Below are positions 1-9,652 of a stretch of DNA of 64,000 nucleotides, piece by piece. The position numbers and the translations under genes were made by a program. Below the pieces are notes generated by a model, which was not told the DNA's origin, did no database searches, and was given only the letters and a program-made list of their open reading frames with translations. Source of the stretch: Pseudomonadota bacterium (lineage in GTDB: Bacteria; Campylobacterota; Campylobacteria; Campylobacterales; Sulfurospirillaceae); NCBI GenBank assembly GCA_017860615.1, contig JAGDMU010000013.1, forward strand, positions 1 to 64,000. Reading direction: 5' to 3'. How positions within the stretch are numbered: position 1 is the first letter of the stretch; every line of letters begins with the position of its first letter.

Positions 1-54
1 TACAAGCGTAATGGTTCTGTTGATCTTAACAACCTTCAGACGATGAAAGGGTAA
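1..54 (+). CDS. nuoK: NADH-quinone oxidoreductase subunit K, C-terminal end (partial)
   Basis: The window opens inside a reading frame that ends at a TAA at 52-54; the last residues read YKRNGSVDLNNLQTMKG. A C-terminal tail of this kind, four bases before nuoL, is what is expected for NuoK, the small three-helix membrane subunit of complex I. Only 17 codons are visible, so the assignment rests on position in the conserved nuoK-L-M-N order rather than on the residues themselves. Confidence 0.75.
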   Translation, partial: YKRNGSVDLNNLQTMKG

Positions 55-58
55 GTCA

Positions 59-1915
59 ATGGAAAAATATCTTTACACAGCACTTTTTGCACCTTTAGTC
101 AGCTCTTTATTTGTTGCGCTTTTTGCAGCACGCCCTAAGATGCTTTTCACAGGTATCGTTGCCTCTATGCTCATTGCGATTTCAATGATTGCGTCATTTA
201 TTTTATTGATTGATGTGAATACGTATGGTCCTTTACATGTAACGATGATGGACTGGATCGCAGCAGGCAATTTGGAAATTCCTTTTGGCTTTGTGGTCGA
301 TGAAGTCTCTGTTATTATGATGGTTACGGTCACACTGGTTTCAACGATTGTTCATATCTATTCTATCGGCTATATGGATCATGATAAAAGCTTTAACCGC
401 TTCTTCTCTTACCTCTCAGCGTTTGTTTTTTCCATGATGATTTTAGTGATGAGCGATAACTTTGTAGGTCTTTTTATTGGATGGGAAGGCGTAGGGCTTT
501 GTTCATGGTTGCTTATTGGCTTTTGGTATCATAAGCACTCTGCTTCGTGGGCAGCCAATGAAGCATTTATTATGAATAGAATCGCCGACCTTGGTATGTT
601 GATGGGACTTTTCTTAATCTACTGGAATGTTGGCTCATTCCAATATGACGATGTGTTTGCAAGCGTTAAATCAATGGATGTGACGTTGCTTGCAACCATT
701 GGTATGTTTTTATTTATCGGCGCGATGGGTAAATCAGCACAATTTCCACTACATACATGGCTAGCAGATGCTATGGAAGGTCCAACGCCTGTTTCAGCGC
801 TCATTCATGCAGCAACCATGGTAACTGCAGGTGTTTATTTGGTTATTCGTTGTGGAGAGCTTTATAGCTTGATTCCAGAAGTAGGGTTTGCTATCGCCTC
901 TCTTGGGGCTTTTGTAGCCGTATTTGCTGCTTCGATGGCACTGGTCAATAACGATCTTAAACGCATTATCGCCTATTCAACCCTTTCACAACTGGGTTAT
1001 ATGTTTGTAGCCGCAGGTCTTGGTGCTTACTGGATAGCACTCTTCCACTTAATGACACACGCTTTCTTTAAATCACTCCTCTTCTTGGGTGCGGGTAACG
1101 TTATGCACGCGATGCACGATGAACTGAACATCAAAAAGATGGGTGGATTGTATGGTTCGATGAAAGCCACCGCTATTTTGATGAGTGTTGCATCGGTAGC
1201 ATTAGCTGGAATTTACCCGTTTGCAGGTTTCTTCTCCAAAGATAAAATCTTAGAAGTTGCCTTTAATGAAGGTGCTTATTTCTTATGGTTTGCCCTTTTC
1301 ATCGGTGCTGGTTTGACTGCATTTTATAGCTTCCGTTTAGTCATGCTCGTTTTCTTTGGCGAGAAAGAGTATGTGAAGTATGGTTTGCATCCGCATGAGG
1401 CACAACCATTTGTAATTTATGCACTGCTCCCATTAGGACTTTTAGCCATCGTTGCAGGATTTTTGGAGCATACGTTTGAAGGCTTTGTCACCCGTCTTTT
1501 GGCGCAGTATGAAATTCACATTGCCCATGGAACTGAAGTATTACTCATTGCAGGAACACTAGGAATTGCAGTAAGCGGTATCGCTTTTGCCGTTTACATG
1601 TACAGACGTGGCGGTTTCCCAAAATCATTGGAAGAGCGTGCGGTTTATAAGTTACTGAGTAATCAATACTACATTCCAAAGCTTTATGAACTTTATATTA
1701 TGCGTCCATTTAGTGCTTTAGCAACGTTTGCATGGTTGAAAATTGATACGAAAATCGTTGACTTTACTGTGGATTTGATTGCAAAAACAGTGTATTCAAC
1801 AGGGCAAAGTGCCAGAAAGATGCAAAGTGGAAATCTCTCTGATATGCTCAGATGGATGGTTGTAGGTATGATTGTTTTACTTGCACTTGCAATTTTTTAT
1901 AGACCAATGGTGTAG
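59..1915 (+). CDS. nuoL: NADH-quinone oxidoreductase subunit L
   Basis: Largest antiporter-like membrane subunit of respiratory complex I, which pumps protons across the inner membrane. At 618 residues it has the usual family length. The family core is visible: FIGWEGVGLCSWLLIGFW near residue 140, then GKSAQFPLHTWLADAMEGPTPVSALIHAATM near 225-255 with the conserved lysine and histidines, and DLKRIIAYSTLSQLGYM near 300. The C-terminal part carries the lateral helix region and a last membrane segment. The ATG lies four bases after the nuoK stop, so it is translated as part of the nuo operon. The protein looks complete, in contrast to nuoM next to it. Confidence 0.97.
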   Translation: MEKYLYTALFAPLVSSLFVALFAARPKMLFTGIVASMLIAISMIASFILLIDVNTYGPLHVTMMDWIAAGNLEIPFGFVVDEVSVIMMVTVTLVSTIVHIYSIGYMDHDKSFNRFFSYLSAFVFSMMILVMSDNFVGLFIGWEGVGLCSWLLIGFWYHKHSASWAANEAFIMNRIADLGMLMGLFLIYWNVGSFQYDDVFASVKSMDVTLLATIGMFLFIGAMGKSAQFPLHTWLADAMEGPTPVSALIHAATMVTAGVYLVIRCGELYSLIPEVGFAIASLGAFVAVFAASMALVNNDLKRIIAYSTLSQLGYMFVAAGLGAYWIALFHLMTHAFFKSLLFLGAGNVMHAMHDELNIKKMGGLYGSMKATAILMSVASVALAGIYPFAGFFSKDKILEVAFNEGAYFLWFALFIGAGLTAFYSFRLVMLVFFGEKEYVKYGLHPHEAQPFVIYALLPLGLLAIVAGFLEHTFEGFVTRLLAQYEIHIAHGTEVLLIAGTLGIAVSGIAFAVYMYRRGGFPKSLEERAVYKLLSNQYYIPKLYELYIMRPFSALATFAWLKIDTKIVDFTVDLIAKTVYSTGQSARKMQSGNLSDMLRWMVVGMIVLLALAIFYRPMV

Positions 1916-1925
1916 GGAGTAGGGC

Positions 1926-3377
1926 ATGGAACATATTTTATCACTTCTTGTATTTTTTCCAGCGATGGCAGGACTCTTAGGCTTTTTGGTCACAAAAGAG
2001 AGTATTAGAGCGTATGGCATCAGTGTGAGTGCAATTGAGTTTTTTCTCTCTCTTGTATTATGGATCGGATTTGATGGTTCAAACGCAGGGTATCAGTTTG
2101 TAGAGTATTATCCTTTTATCCCAAGTTATGGTATGAGTTATTACCTTGGCGTGGATGGTATTTCTCTTTTCTTGGTTATTTTATCGACGTTTATTACGAT
2201 GATTGCATTTATTGCACTTAGCATTAAAAATGAGATTAAAAATTTGATTATTTCGGTTCTTTTCTTAGAAATGACAATGGTAGGTGTTTTCTTAATTCTT
2301 GATGTTATCTGGTTTTATGCCTTTTGGGAGCTCTCCTTAGTACCGATGCTTTACATCATTGGTGCATGGGGAAGTGCAAATCGTATGTATGCATCGATCA
2401 AGTTTTTCCTCTACACGTTTGCAGGATCGGTACTCATGTTAGTGGGTATCTTGTATATGGGCTTTTTATACCATGAAGCAACAGGTATTTGGAGTTTTGC
2501 ATTGCCAGATTGGTATTTGTTGCAAATTCCATTTGGGTTGCCTTATGCGCATGGTCAAGCACCAACGATTGGTTCAATCATTCTTGCTGCAGTTCTTCTA
2601 AAAATGGGAAGTTATGGTTTTGTGCGTTTTTCACTTCCTCTTTTTCCTGATGCCTCAGTCTATTTTCTTATTCCTGTAGCAACTATTTGTATCATCATGG
2701 TGATCTACGCAGCGATGATTGCTTACGCACAAGAAGACATGAAACAAGTCATTGCTTATAGTTCAATCTCGCATATGGGTATCGTTGTTTTAGGAACCTT
2801 TGCAATGAATGCTGAAGGTATTACGGGTTCAATTTTTCTGATGCTCAGTCACGGAATCGTAAGTGGCGCTCTGTTTATGTTAGTGGGTGTTATCTACGAT
2901 CGTCGCCATACAAAGATGATGAAGGACTTTGGAGGATTGGCTTCAGTGATGCCAAATTTTGCAACGATTTACGGCATCATGTTAATGGCTTCTGTTGGAC
3001 TTCCATTGACGATAGGATTTGTAGGGGAATTTTTATCTCTTGTTGGTTTTTACCGTATTAATTGGATTATGGCACTTCTTGCTGGAACAGGTATTATCTT
3101 AGGTGCTGTTTACATGTTAGTGCTTTATAAAAAATCATTTTTTGGTGCCATTGTTCATGAAGAAAATAAAACACTTCAAGATTTGAATGCTAAAGAACTT
3201 ACAGCACTTATTCCTCTTGTAGCACTGGTTGTTATGTTAGGAGTCTACCCAAAACCCGTTCTCAGTGCCATTGATATGAGCGTTCAAAAAATGCTTGTTT
3301 TGATGGAACAAAAAGCGGTTGATCAAAGTACAAAAGATCTTATTATTAAAGCCAATACCATAGGAGGAACACACTAA
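1926..3377 (+). CDS. nuoM: NADH-quinone oxidoreductase subunit M with an internal in-frame gap
   Basis: Antiporter-like proton-pumping membrane subunit of complex I. The conserved glutamate helix (FYAFWELSLVPMLYIIGAWG, near residue 140), the second lysine helix (ILAAVLLKMGSYGFVRFSLPLFP) and the DMKQVIAYSSISHMG loop are all present. At codons 202-206 (2529-2543) the sequence goes straight from LLQIPF to GLPYAHGQAPT. In every NuoM I know, about 30 residues lie between these points, including the membrane segment with the pumping lysine (K234 in E. coli, in an AFAVKMP-type motif) and the H-x-W of HxWLP. Their absence makes the protein 483 residues and presumably inactive. The gap keeps the frame, so gene callers will not notice it. 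ATG starts 10 bases after nuoL; the stop overlaps the nuoN start (TAATG). Confidence 0.93.
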   Translation: MEHILSLLVFFPAMAGLLGFLVTKESIRAYGISVSAIEFFLSLVLWIGFDGSNAGYQFVEYYPFIPSYGMSYYLGVDGISLFLVILSTFITMIAFIALSIKNEIKNLIISVLFLEMTMVGVFLILDVIWFYAFWELSLVPMLYIIGAWGSANRMYASIKFFLYTFAGSVLMLVGILYMGFLYHEATGIWSFALPDWYLLQIPFGLPYAHGQAPTIGSIILAAVLLKMGSYGFVRFSLPLFPDASVYFLIPVATICIIMVIYAAMIAYAQEDMKQVIAYSSISHMGIVVLGTFAMNAEGITGSIFLMLSHGIVSGALFMLVGVIYDRRHTKMMKDFGGLASVMPNFATIYGIMLMASVGLPLTIGFVGEFLSLVGFYRINWIMALLAGTGIILGAVYMLVLYKKSFFGAIVHEENKTLQDLNAKELTALIPLVALVVMLGVYPKPVLSAIDMSVQKMLVLMEQKAVDQSTKDLIIKANTIGGTH

Positions 3378-4864
3378 TGTTAGAGCCTATTTCGATTGAT
3401 GTCGCAAGTCTCAATCTACCAGCCCTCCTTCCTATGGCGATTTTAAGCGTAGGAGCATTGGCCGTTATTTGTGCTGATTTGGCAGTTAAAGGACTGAATC
3501 GTAGTTTTTTAACGATGATTACGGTACTTTTTATTATCTTAGATTTTGGTGCTGTTATTGGTTATAACGGACCATCACGTGGCTTTTTTGATGTTCTTTT
3601 AGTGGATGGTATTGCTATTATTGCGCAAGTGATTATTTTAGTCGCCTCTGCTTTCTTTTTACCTCTTTCCTTGAGCCATCGTCACTTTAGAGAATTTAAG
3701 ATGGCAGAGTTTTATGCGCTCTTTATGTTTATGATTGTTGGTTTCCAGTTTATGGTTGTCAGTGACAATCTCATCATGATTTTTATTGGTTTAGAAACAT
3801 CAAGCCTTGCCCTTTATACGCTTATTGCAATGCACAATCGTGCTAAAGCATTTGAAGCAGCGATCAAATACTTTACTATGGGTGCATTGGCTGCTGGATT
3901 TTACGGAATGTCAGCACTTATTTTTTATGCACTTACAGGAAGTGTTGAAATTTCACAAATCGAAAAAGTTCTGATGCAACGCCACTTTGAGCCACTCTTA
4001 GGGGTTCTTACTGCGACGGTGTTTATGTTGGGTGCCCTTGGCTTTAAACTCTCTTTGGTGCCATCGCATACATGGACTCCTGATGTGTATGAAGGAAGTT
4101 CAGCACCTCTTGCTGGTTATATGTCTGTTGTCCCAAAAATTGCAGGCTTTGTGGTTGCAATGCGCCTATTTGAGATGTTGGTTTTTTCAGGTGTGGTTTG
4201 GTTAGAACATATCTTATATGTAGCGGTTGTTCTTACGATGACATTAGCCAACTTAACCGCATTGGTTCAAGAAGATGTCAAACGAATGTTAGCCTTTAGC
4301 TCCATCTCACATGCTGGATTTATGATGGCAGCAATTCTCATTGGAACAACGCAAGCTAACACAGCCCTTTTCCTTTACTGGACACTCTTTATGTTTACCA
4401 ACTTAGGTGCATTTACAATGCTTTGGATTGTCCGACACCGAAAAAATCTTTGGGATGAGCGCTACCAGCATCCGTATACAAAGTTTTCAGGACTTGTAAA
4501 AATTATGCCAACCACGGCAACCATTATGGGTATTTTTATGTTTGCACTTGCAGGTATGCCACCATTTTCAGTATTTTGGGGTAAGCTCTATTTGATTAGT
4601 GCTGCGATTAACAGCGAGTTTATTTTTCTAGCAGTCATTATTGCATTTAACAGTGCGATTGCTGTTTATTATTACATGAAATTGGTCATTTATATGTTCT
4701 TAAAAGACCCTGTTACCGCAGATGCGAGATTGTATGCAACGAATGCGTCAACTCCTCTTAAAGTTATTGTAGGATTTGCTGCAATTATCACGATGTTTGC
4801 CATCGTATTTGTAGAGCCTTTATTAACGATTATTACAAAATACGTAACGGCTAGCGGTTTTTAA
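3377..4864 (+). CDS. nuoN: NADH-quinone oxidoreductase subunit N
   Basis: Third antiporter-like membrane subunit of complex I, 495 residues, which is normal. Visible family segments are MIFIGLETSSLALYTLIAM near 135 (helix with the conserved glutamate), FKLSLVPSHTWTPDVYEGSSAPL near 225 (helix with lysine followed by HxWxPDVYEG), and DVKRMLAFSSISHAGFM near 300. The start codon overlaps the nuoM stop, indicating translational coupling. A strong terminator hairpin follows at once, so nuoN ends the nuo operon. Confidence 0.97.
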   Translation: MLEPISIDVASLNLPALLPMAILSVGALAVICADLAVKGLNRSFLTMITVLFIILDFGAVIGYNGPSRGFFDVLLVDGIAIIAQVIILVASAFFLPLSLSHRHFREFKMAEFYALFMFMIVGFQFMVVSDNLIMIFIGLETSSLALYTLIAMHNRAKAFEAAIKYFTMGALAAGFYGMSALIFYALTGSVEISQIEKVLMQRHFEPLLGVLTATVFMLGALGFKLSLVPSHTWTPDVYEGSSAPLAGYMSVVPKIAGFVVAMRLFEMLVFSGVVWLEHILYVAVVLTMTLANLTALVQEDVKRMLAFSSISHAGFMMAAILIGTTQANTALFLYWTLFMFTNLGAFTMLWIVRHRKNLWDERYQHPYTKFSGLVKIMPTTATIMGIFMFALAGMPPFSVFWGKLYLISAAINSEFIFLAVIIAFNSAIAVYYYMKLVIYMFLKDPVTADARLYATNASTPLKVIVGFAAIITMFAIVFVEPLLTIITKYVTASGF

Positions 4865-4890
4865 ATAAGGGGTGAAAAGCCCCTTATTTT
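4863..4890 (+). terminator. Rho-independent terminator of the nuo operon
   Basis: A ten-base stem AAATAAGGGG (4863-4872) pairs perfectly with CCCCTTATTT (4880-4889) across a seven-base loop, with T residues at the end. The left arm begins inside the nuoN stop codon region. It separates the nuo operon from pflA. Confidence 0.9.
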
Positions 4891-4892
4891 GC

Positions 4893-4898
4893 TATAAT
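4893..4898 (+). promoter_or_regulatory. -10 box (TATAAT) of pflA, possibly giving a leaderless transcript
   Basis: A perfect TATAAT, preceded by GC, sits only six bases before the ATG at 4905. Normal spacing would place the transcription start at or within a base or two of that ATG. There is no purine-rich ribosome-binding site between terminator and ATG, which agrees with a leaderless mRNA. The start site itself is inferred. Confidence 0.6.
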
Positions 4899-4904
4899 GC
4901 ACGT

Positions 4905-7307
4905 ATGAAATCTATTTTAATCTTCCTTTTAGCATCGGTACAACTCCTTGCACTGGAGATTGTTTTAAACAGTGGTAAAGAGAGCAAAGTTAATTATGCG
5001 ATCTTACATGTGATGGATGCCAAACCCTTCTTATGCCAAACTATCCCTGATGCCCTTGATAAAAAACACTATATTTGCAAAATCGACCGACCGATTAATA
5101 AACCTATAGAATCTAAAAAAATGAAGCTAGCTGAGCTCGATTTTTACGAAAAAGAGGGCGTTTTTTATGTTACCATTGATCCAAAAGTGGACTCCAAACT
5201 GATTCCAGTTGAAGAGAGCCTCTTTTTGAACAGTGAGATTTTAACAAAACCTAAAGAGAAGCTTTATAGTCACTGGACAATTCTACTCCAAGAAAAACCT
5301 CTTTATGAAGAGAATAGCGTACGGGATGGGCTTGATTTTCCTGTTGATTTTCCAAAATATCAAAAGCCCTATATTGGAGCGCTTGATCTTAATGGTGCAC
5401 CTATTTCATATGCACAAAGTAAAGATATTCAGCTCTATTTGGATGTTAAACAAGCGTACGAAAACGGTTATTACGATAGCGTTGTTAAGGATGTTAAGCG
5501 TATTCTTACACTCTTCCCAAATTCAATTTTTAGAAGTGAACTTGAGCTTTATCAGATGCGCGCAATGGATAAGATTCTCAGTGCCAAAGGTGAAGATAAA
5601 ACGGATAATTTAGCCTTTAATGACAATGATATTGTAAATGTTGGTAAACGATGGACCAAAGAGTTTGCAAGTGATGAAAATATCCCTGAAGTTTTAATGC
5701 TGATGACCAAATCATACATCAAAATAGGCTCAAAGTCAGACGCAAATTATTTCATTGATATTTTGGTGAGTGAACATCCTGATAGCCTTTTTACCAAAAG
5801 AGCCATTTTGCTTTATGCCGATAATCTTTTCCTCAAAAAAGAGAAAGATAAAGCGATGAAGCTCTATTTAGATGTTCTTTACAGTGCACAAGATTTGGAC
5901 ATTGCCTCAGAAGCAGCGATTCGTTTGAGTGATCATCAAATGGACGCTGGCAAAATGAAAGAGGCTAAGGAGTATTTACTCAAAGTTCTGAATGTAAACG
6001 CGCAATTTCTTTTGAAAGATAAAGAGGCAAGTTATAAACTTGCACGTCGATTGTTTGAGCATCGCCTGTACGATGTTGCTGCTAAAATTACCGATTTACT
6101 TCTAGAAAACACTCCTAAAAAAGCAGATAATCGCGAGCTATTGCTTAAAGAGAGTGGCGACTGGCATGCCAAAGCTAATGAAGTGGAAGCTGCTCACACT
6201 CGCTATCAAGAATATTTAGCGGATTATAAAAACAGTGGCGAATATGTTCAAGAGGTTAATGAGAGTTTGGATGAACTCTTCTTTAAACGAAGTGAGAACA
6301 ATGAGACAAAACTTGCCAATTATTATGATAAATTGATTGAAAAATATAGCAATGAAATTGGACAAAAAGCCTTACTTGAAAAAGCAAAACTCTTTTTAAA
6401 ACAGCAACGCTATGAAGAGGTTCTTGGTCTTCAAAAAGAGCTTGGAAAATTACCTGATCGTTTTGAAATTAAACCTGAAGAGCTTATTTATGAGGCTGCA
6501 AAAGCACTAGCGCTGCAAAATCTTCAAAAAGATGAATGCCAAAATGTTGTTAGTATGATTGAAGAGTATAAACTTCACATAGATGAACCAGAGCATGAAG
6601 AAAAACTGTTTAAATGCTTTATGCGTGTTTCAAGGTATGAGCGAGCACAAGAGATTTCAAGTGGACATCTTAAAGACAGTTCGTTAGAAAGTCGCTATAA
6701 ATGGGCACAAAAAGAGGTACAAGCGCTTTTTATGATGGGAAAATATAAAGAAGCACTTGCCTTTAAAGAAGATCTCAAAACTCTTTCATTTTCACTCAGA
6801 GAAAAAATTGGACTAGAGACGATTCGCGATCTTTTCTTTTCGTTGGTCAAACTTAAGAACCTTGAAGGTGCTGCATCACTTTGTGAAAGTATTAAAATTT
6901 TGTATCCTGATGAATCGACTAATTTAGATATTTATTATGAAATTGTCAAGATGGCAGGAGATGCTAAAAATGATCTCTTACTCGTGACATACGCACAAGC
7001 AACTATAGAGATGCAAACGAAGTTTAAATCCACTGCACTAACACCTGTGGTTGAGTTTAGCTACATTGATGCTTTGAAGCGCTTAGGGCGTGATGAGGAA
7101 GCTTTACGTATTGCAGAATCTCTCTTACCACTTAGTTTAGGAAACAGAGATAAAATACGACTTTACTATCAAGCAGGAGAACTCAGTCTCAAACTCAAAG
7201 AGAGTGTAAAAGCCAAAGAGTATTTTACACAATGTATCGCTATTAACGATAACAGTTCATGGAAAAGCATTTGCCAACAAAATCTTGATTTATTGATTGC
7301 ACAATAA
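4905..7307 (+). CDS. pflA: PflA-like TPR protein of the flagellar motor
   Basis: An 800-residue protein with an N-terminal signal peptide (MKSILIFLLASVQLLA, cleavage expected around residue 16-18), a beta-rich N-terminal region, and from about residue 190 a long helical series of tetratricopeptide-type repeats. Gene order nuoN-pflA matches Campylobacter jejuni, where PflA (about 788 residues) is a periplasmic component of the flagellar motor disk needed for motility. A GTG at 4872 in the same frame lies inside the terminator stem and would put eleven residues ahead of the signal peptide, so the ATG at 4905 is chosen. Function is inferred from synteny, length and architecture. Confidence 0.8.
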   Translation: MKSILIFLLASVQLLALEIVLNSGKESKVNYAILHVMDAKPFLCQTIPDALDKKHYICKIDRPINKPIESKKMKLAELDFYEKEGVFYVTIDPKVDSKLIPVEESLFLNSEILTKPKEKLYSHWTILLQEKPLYEENSVRDGLDFPVDFPKYQKPYIGALDLNGAPISYAQSKDIQLYLDVKQAYENGYYDSVVKDVKRILTLFPNSIFRSELELYQMRAMDKILSAKGEDKTDNLAFNDNDIVNVGKRWTKEFASDENIPEVLMLMTKSYIKIGSKSDANYFIDILVSEHPDSLFTKRAILLYADNLFLKKEKDKAMKLYLDVLYSAQDLDIASEAAIRLSDHQMDAGKMKEAKEYLLKVLNVNAQFLLKDKEASYKLARRLFEHRLYDVAAKITDLLLENTPKKADNRELLLKESGDWHAKANEVEAAHTRYQEYLADYKNSGEYVQEVNESLDELFFKRSENNETKLANYYDKLIEKYSNEIGQKALLEKAKLFLKQQRYEEVLGLQKELGKLPDRFEIKPEELIYEAAKALALQNLQKDECQNVVSMIEEYKLHIDEPEHEEKLFKCFMRVSRYERAQEISSGHLKDSSLESRYKWAQKEVQALFMMGKYKEALAFKEDLKTLSFSLREKIGLETIRDLFFSLVKLKNLEGAASLCESIKILYPDESTNLDIYYEIVKMAGDAKNDLLLVTYAQATIEMQTKFKSTALTPVVEFSYIDALKRLGRDEEALRIAESLLPLSLGNRDKIRLYYQAGELSLKLKESVKAKEYFTQCIAINDNSSWKSICQQNLDLLIAQ

Positions 7308-7319
7308 ATCAAAAAAGTT

Positions 7320-8738
7320 TTAAAAAAGGATTGATTTAATCTCGCTAAATGCATCCATCGAGTATCTTCCACCCATTCTTCCAAGTCCTGATTGTTTCAT
7401 GCCACCAAAGGGTGGATTTTTAGCTTTTGAGCTACTTGTGTTGATCAAAACCCTTCCACTTCGTATCTGTTTTGCAAATTTAAGTGCTTTGGTTTCATCA
7501 TTTGAGAAGACATACGCCGAGAGTCCAAACATAGTATTGTTTGCCATCATGAGGGCATCTTGCTCATTTTCATAGGGTAAAACACAAAGTACAGGTCCAA
7601 AAATCTCTTCTTGCACAATTTTTAAATTTTGATCATGGCAGATAAAAATTGTTGGTTTAACAAAATAGCCTTTCTCAAATCCTTCAGCTTTTCCTAGTCC
7701 TCCACAGAGAAGTTTTGCACCCTCTTCGATACCGCTTTCGATGTAAGATTGCACCGTATCAAATTGCTTATGATTGATCATTGGCCCTAGTTGGGTCTCT
7801 TCATTTTTGGGATCGCCAATTTTTAGTGTGTTGACATATTCAAGCAGTAACTGTTCTACTTCTTCAAGTCTATTTTGAGGGACTAAAAGCCTGCTACCTG
7901 CATGACATGCTTGTCCACTATTGCTATAAGCACTATTGAAAATATGAGGAATAGCGTGTTGAAGATCAGCATCTTCTAAAAGGATAGTTGGGGATTTCCC
8001 ACCCAGTTCCAATGTCATTCGTTTAATGGTTTTGGAGCAGTTTTCAAAAATTTTTTTACCCGTTCGTGTACTTCCTATGAAGGAGATAGCATTAATAAGA
8101 GGATGTTTGGTTAGGATTTCACCGACACGCTCTCCCGTGCCATGCACGATGTTGATAACCCCTTTAGGAACATTGGCTTTATGCAAACACTCTAAAAAAG
8201 CCTGTGTTTCAAGTGCGTTGAATTCACTAGGTTTAATAACAAGTGTGCAACCAAGCGCTATAGCTGGAGCAATGTTTCCGCATAGATGAGCAAGGTTGGC
8301 ATTCCAAGGAATAATCACGCCAATAACGCCCACCCCCTCTTTTACTGTCATGGAGTAGTCATCTTTCTTGACAAAGTCATATGTTTTAAGCTCTTCCTTT
8401 ATAGCCAAAAAAAGATTAATAGCGTTTTGAGTTCGCCTTGTTGTGGTCTTAATGGTTGCTCCAAATTCTAAAACAGCTAAATCAATCAGTCTTTTTTCAT
8501 TTTTAAGAAGTTCATCATGAATGCGTTGTAAAATCTCCATCCTCTCTTCAATCGATGTGTGTGAAAATGATTCAAAAGTCTTTGCTGCACAAAGAATTGC
8601 TTCATCCATTTCATCGGGATTACTCAAATAAATTTGAGCAATTTCTTCTTCTGTTGTAGGATTTTTTAGTGTGATACTTTCATAAGAATCAATTTTTTTA
8701 AATTCCCCATTAATGTAGTTTTGATCGATTATTTTCAT
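7320..8738 (-). CDS. NAD(P)-dependent aldehyde dehydrogenase family protein
   Basis: A 472-residue member of the aldehyde dehydrogenase superfamily, oxidising an aldehyde to the acid with NAD(P). Visible motifs are the cofactor site VIIPWNANLAHL near 140, the lysine of VIKPSEFNALE, the FIGSTRTGKKI loop near 220, the glutamate of LELGGKSP near 245, the catalytic cysteine in NSGQACHAGSRL near 280, and EEIFGPVL near 375. The substrate cannot be read from the sequence. It lies tail to tail with pflA and 17 bases downstream of miaA on the same strand, so both are probably co-transcribed although functionally unrelated. Confidence 0.9.
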   Translation of the reverse strand: MKIIDQNYINGEFKKIDSYESITLKNPTTEEEIAQIYLSNPDEMDEAILCAAKTFESFSHTSIEERMEILQRIHDELLKNEKRLIDLAVLEFGATIKTTTRRTQNAINLFLAIKEELKTYDFVKKDDYSMTVKEGVGVIGVIIPWNANLAHLCGNIAPAIALGCTLVIKPSEFNALETQAFLECLHKANVPKGVINIVHGTGERVGEILTKHPLINAISFIGSTRTGKKIFENCSKTIKRMTLELGGKSPTILLEDADLQHAIPHIFNSAYSNSGQACHAGSRLLVPQNRLEEVEQLLLEYVNTLKIGDPKNEETQLGPMINHKQFDTVQSYIESGIEEGAKLLCGGLGKAEGFEKGYFVKPTIFICHDQNLKIVQEEIFGPVLCVLPYENEQDALMMANNTMFGLSAYVFSNDETKALKFAKQIRSGRVLINTSSSKAKNPPFGGMKQSGLGRMGGRYSMDAFSEIKSILF

Positions 8739-8755
8739 CTATTTTACCTGTTTCA

Positions 8756-9652
8756 TTATGATTTGAAATACGCTGCAATAGCGTCAAAGAGTGATATGAC
8801 ATCGCCTTTGGTGTGTGGTGGAAATTGTGAGGTGTTAAAGGTACGTTGACGCTTCGCCAAATGGATGGTATTAAACGTTATGCGTTCTTCAAGCCCTTGC
8901 AGTTTAAATTTTCCATCAAAATAGTCTAATACTTCTTTAATGCCAATGGCTTTCATACACTGAGGTGCTCTGGTATAGCGTTTTTCTAAGCTAAAAACTT
9001 CATCAATAAGTCCTGATTGTATCATCATTTGTGTACGCAGCGTAATTTTTTGTGCCAAGACCTCTTTGGGGATGTCAATTTCAAATAAGGCAACATCTTT
9101 GATGATAGGCTCTTGTTTAGCGTGTGTGAGATAGCGGGATGGTGTTTCATGAGTCGTTAAAAAGATTTCCAACCACTTCTCGATGCGGTAACGATCGCTT
9201 GGTGCAATTTTATTTGCATACAGAGGGTCATGTTCTTGGATCAATGCGTAGGAAGCTTCAAGATTGAGCAGATGTTTTTCGATGATTTCTTTGACATCTA
9301 AAGCTATTTCAGGTTTGGTACTGAGCCCTTCCATCATTGCTTTGAGATAAAATCCAGTTCCTCCAACGATGATAAGATGTTTTCCCTCATGCAAAGATGC
9401 TTGGTAAGCTTCTTTATAAAGATCGAAAAACATTGTGACATCGAAATGTTCGCTAGGGGAGAGGACATCCATCCCAAAATGGTGAATACCTTCTCTCTCA
9501 ACAAGACTCGGTTTTGCTGAAGCAATGTCAATCTCTTTGTAAATACTGAGGGAATCCAGCGATAAAATATGAGCATTATACTTTTCAGCTAATTTAATCG
9601 ATAGTGCCGTTTTCCCAGAAGCGGTAGATCCTAAAATGGCGATTGTTTTCAA
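8756..9652 (-). CDS. miaA: tRNA dimethylallyltransferase
   Basis: Transfers the dimethylallyl group to A37 of tRNAs that read codons starting with U. The 298-residue protein begins MKTIAILGSTASGKTALSIKLA with the P-loop, followed by LSLDSLSIYKEIDIASAKPS, the VGGTGFYLKAMMEGL motif near 97, and KAIGIKEVLDYFDG near 235. Length and order of motifs are normal. The gene is divergent from mqnP across 133 bases. Confidence 0.96.
   Translation of the reverse strand: MKTIAILGSTASGKTALSIKLAEKYNAHILSLDSLSIYKEIDIASAKPSLVEREGIHHFGMDVLSPSEHFDVTMFFDLYKEAYQASLHEGKHLIIVGGTGFYLKAMMEGLSTKPEIALDVKEIIEKHLLNLEASYALIQEHDPLYANKIAPSDRYRIEKWLEIFLTTHETPSRYLTHAKQEPIIKDVALFEIDIPKEVLAQKITLRTQMMIQSGLIDEVFSLEKRYTRAPQCMKAIGIKEVLDYFDGKFKLQGLEERITFNTIHLAKRQRTFNTSQFPPHTKGDVISLFDAIAAYFKS

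Noticed and set aside
4872-4905. GTG at 4872 as start of pflA
   Set aside because: It lies inside the nuo terminator stem and would put a non-signal sequence before a perfect signal peptide that starts with the ATG at 4905.
7305-7338. Terminator between pflA and the converging aldehyde dehydrogenase gene
   Set aside because: TAAATCAA and TTGATTTA form only an eight-base AT-rich stem with a long loop, partly inside the coding region.
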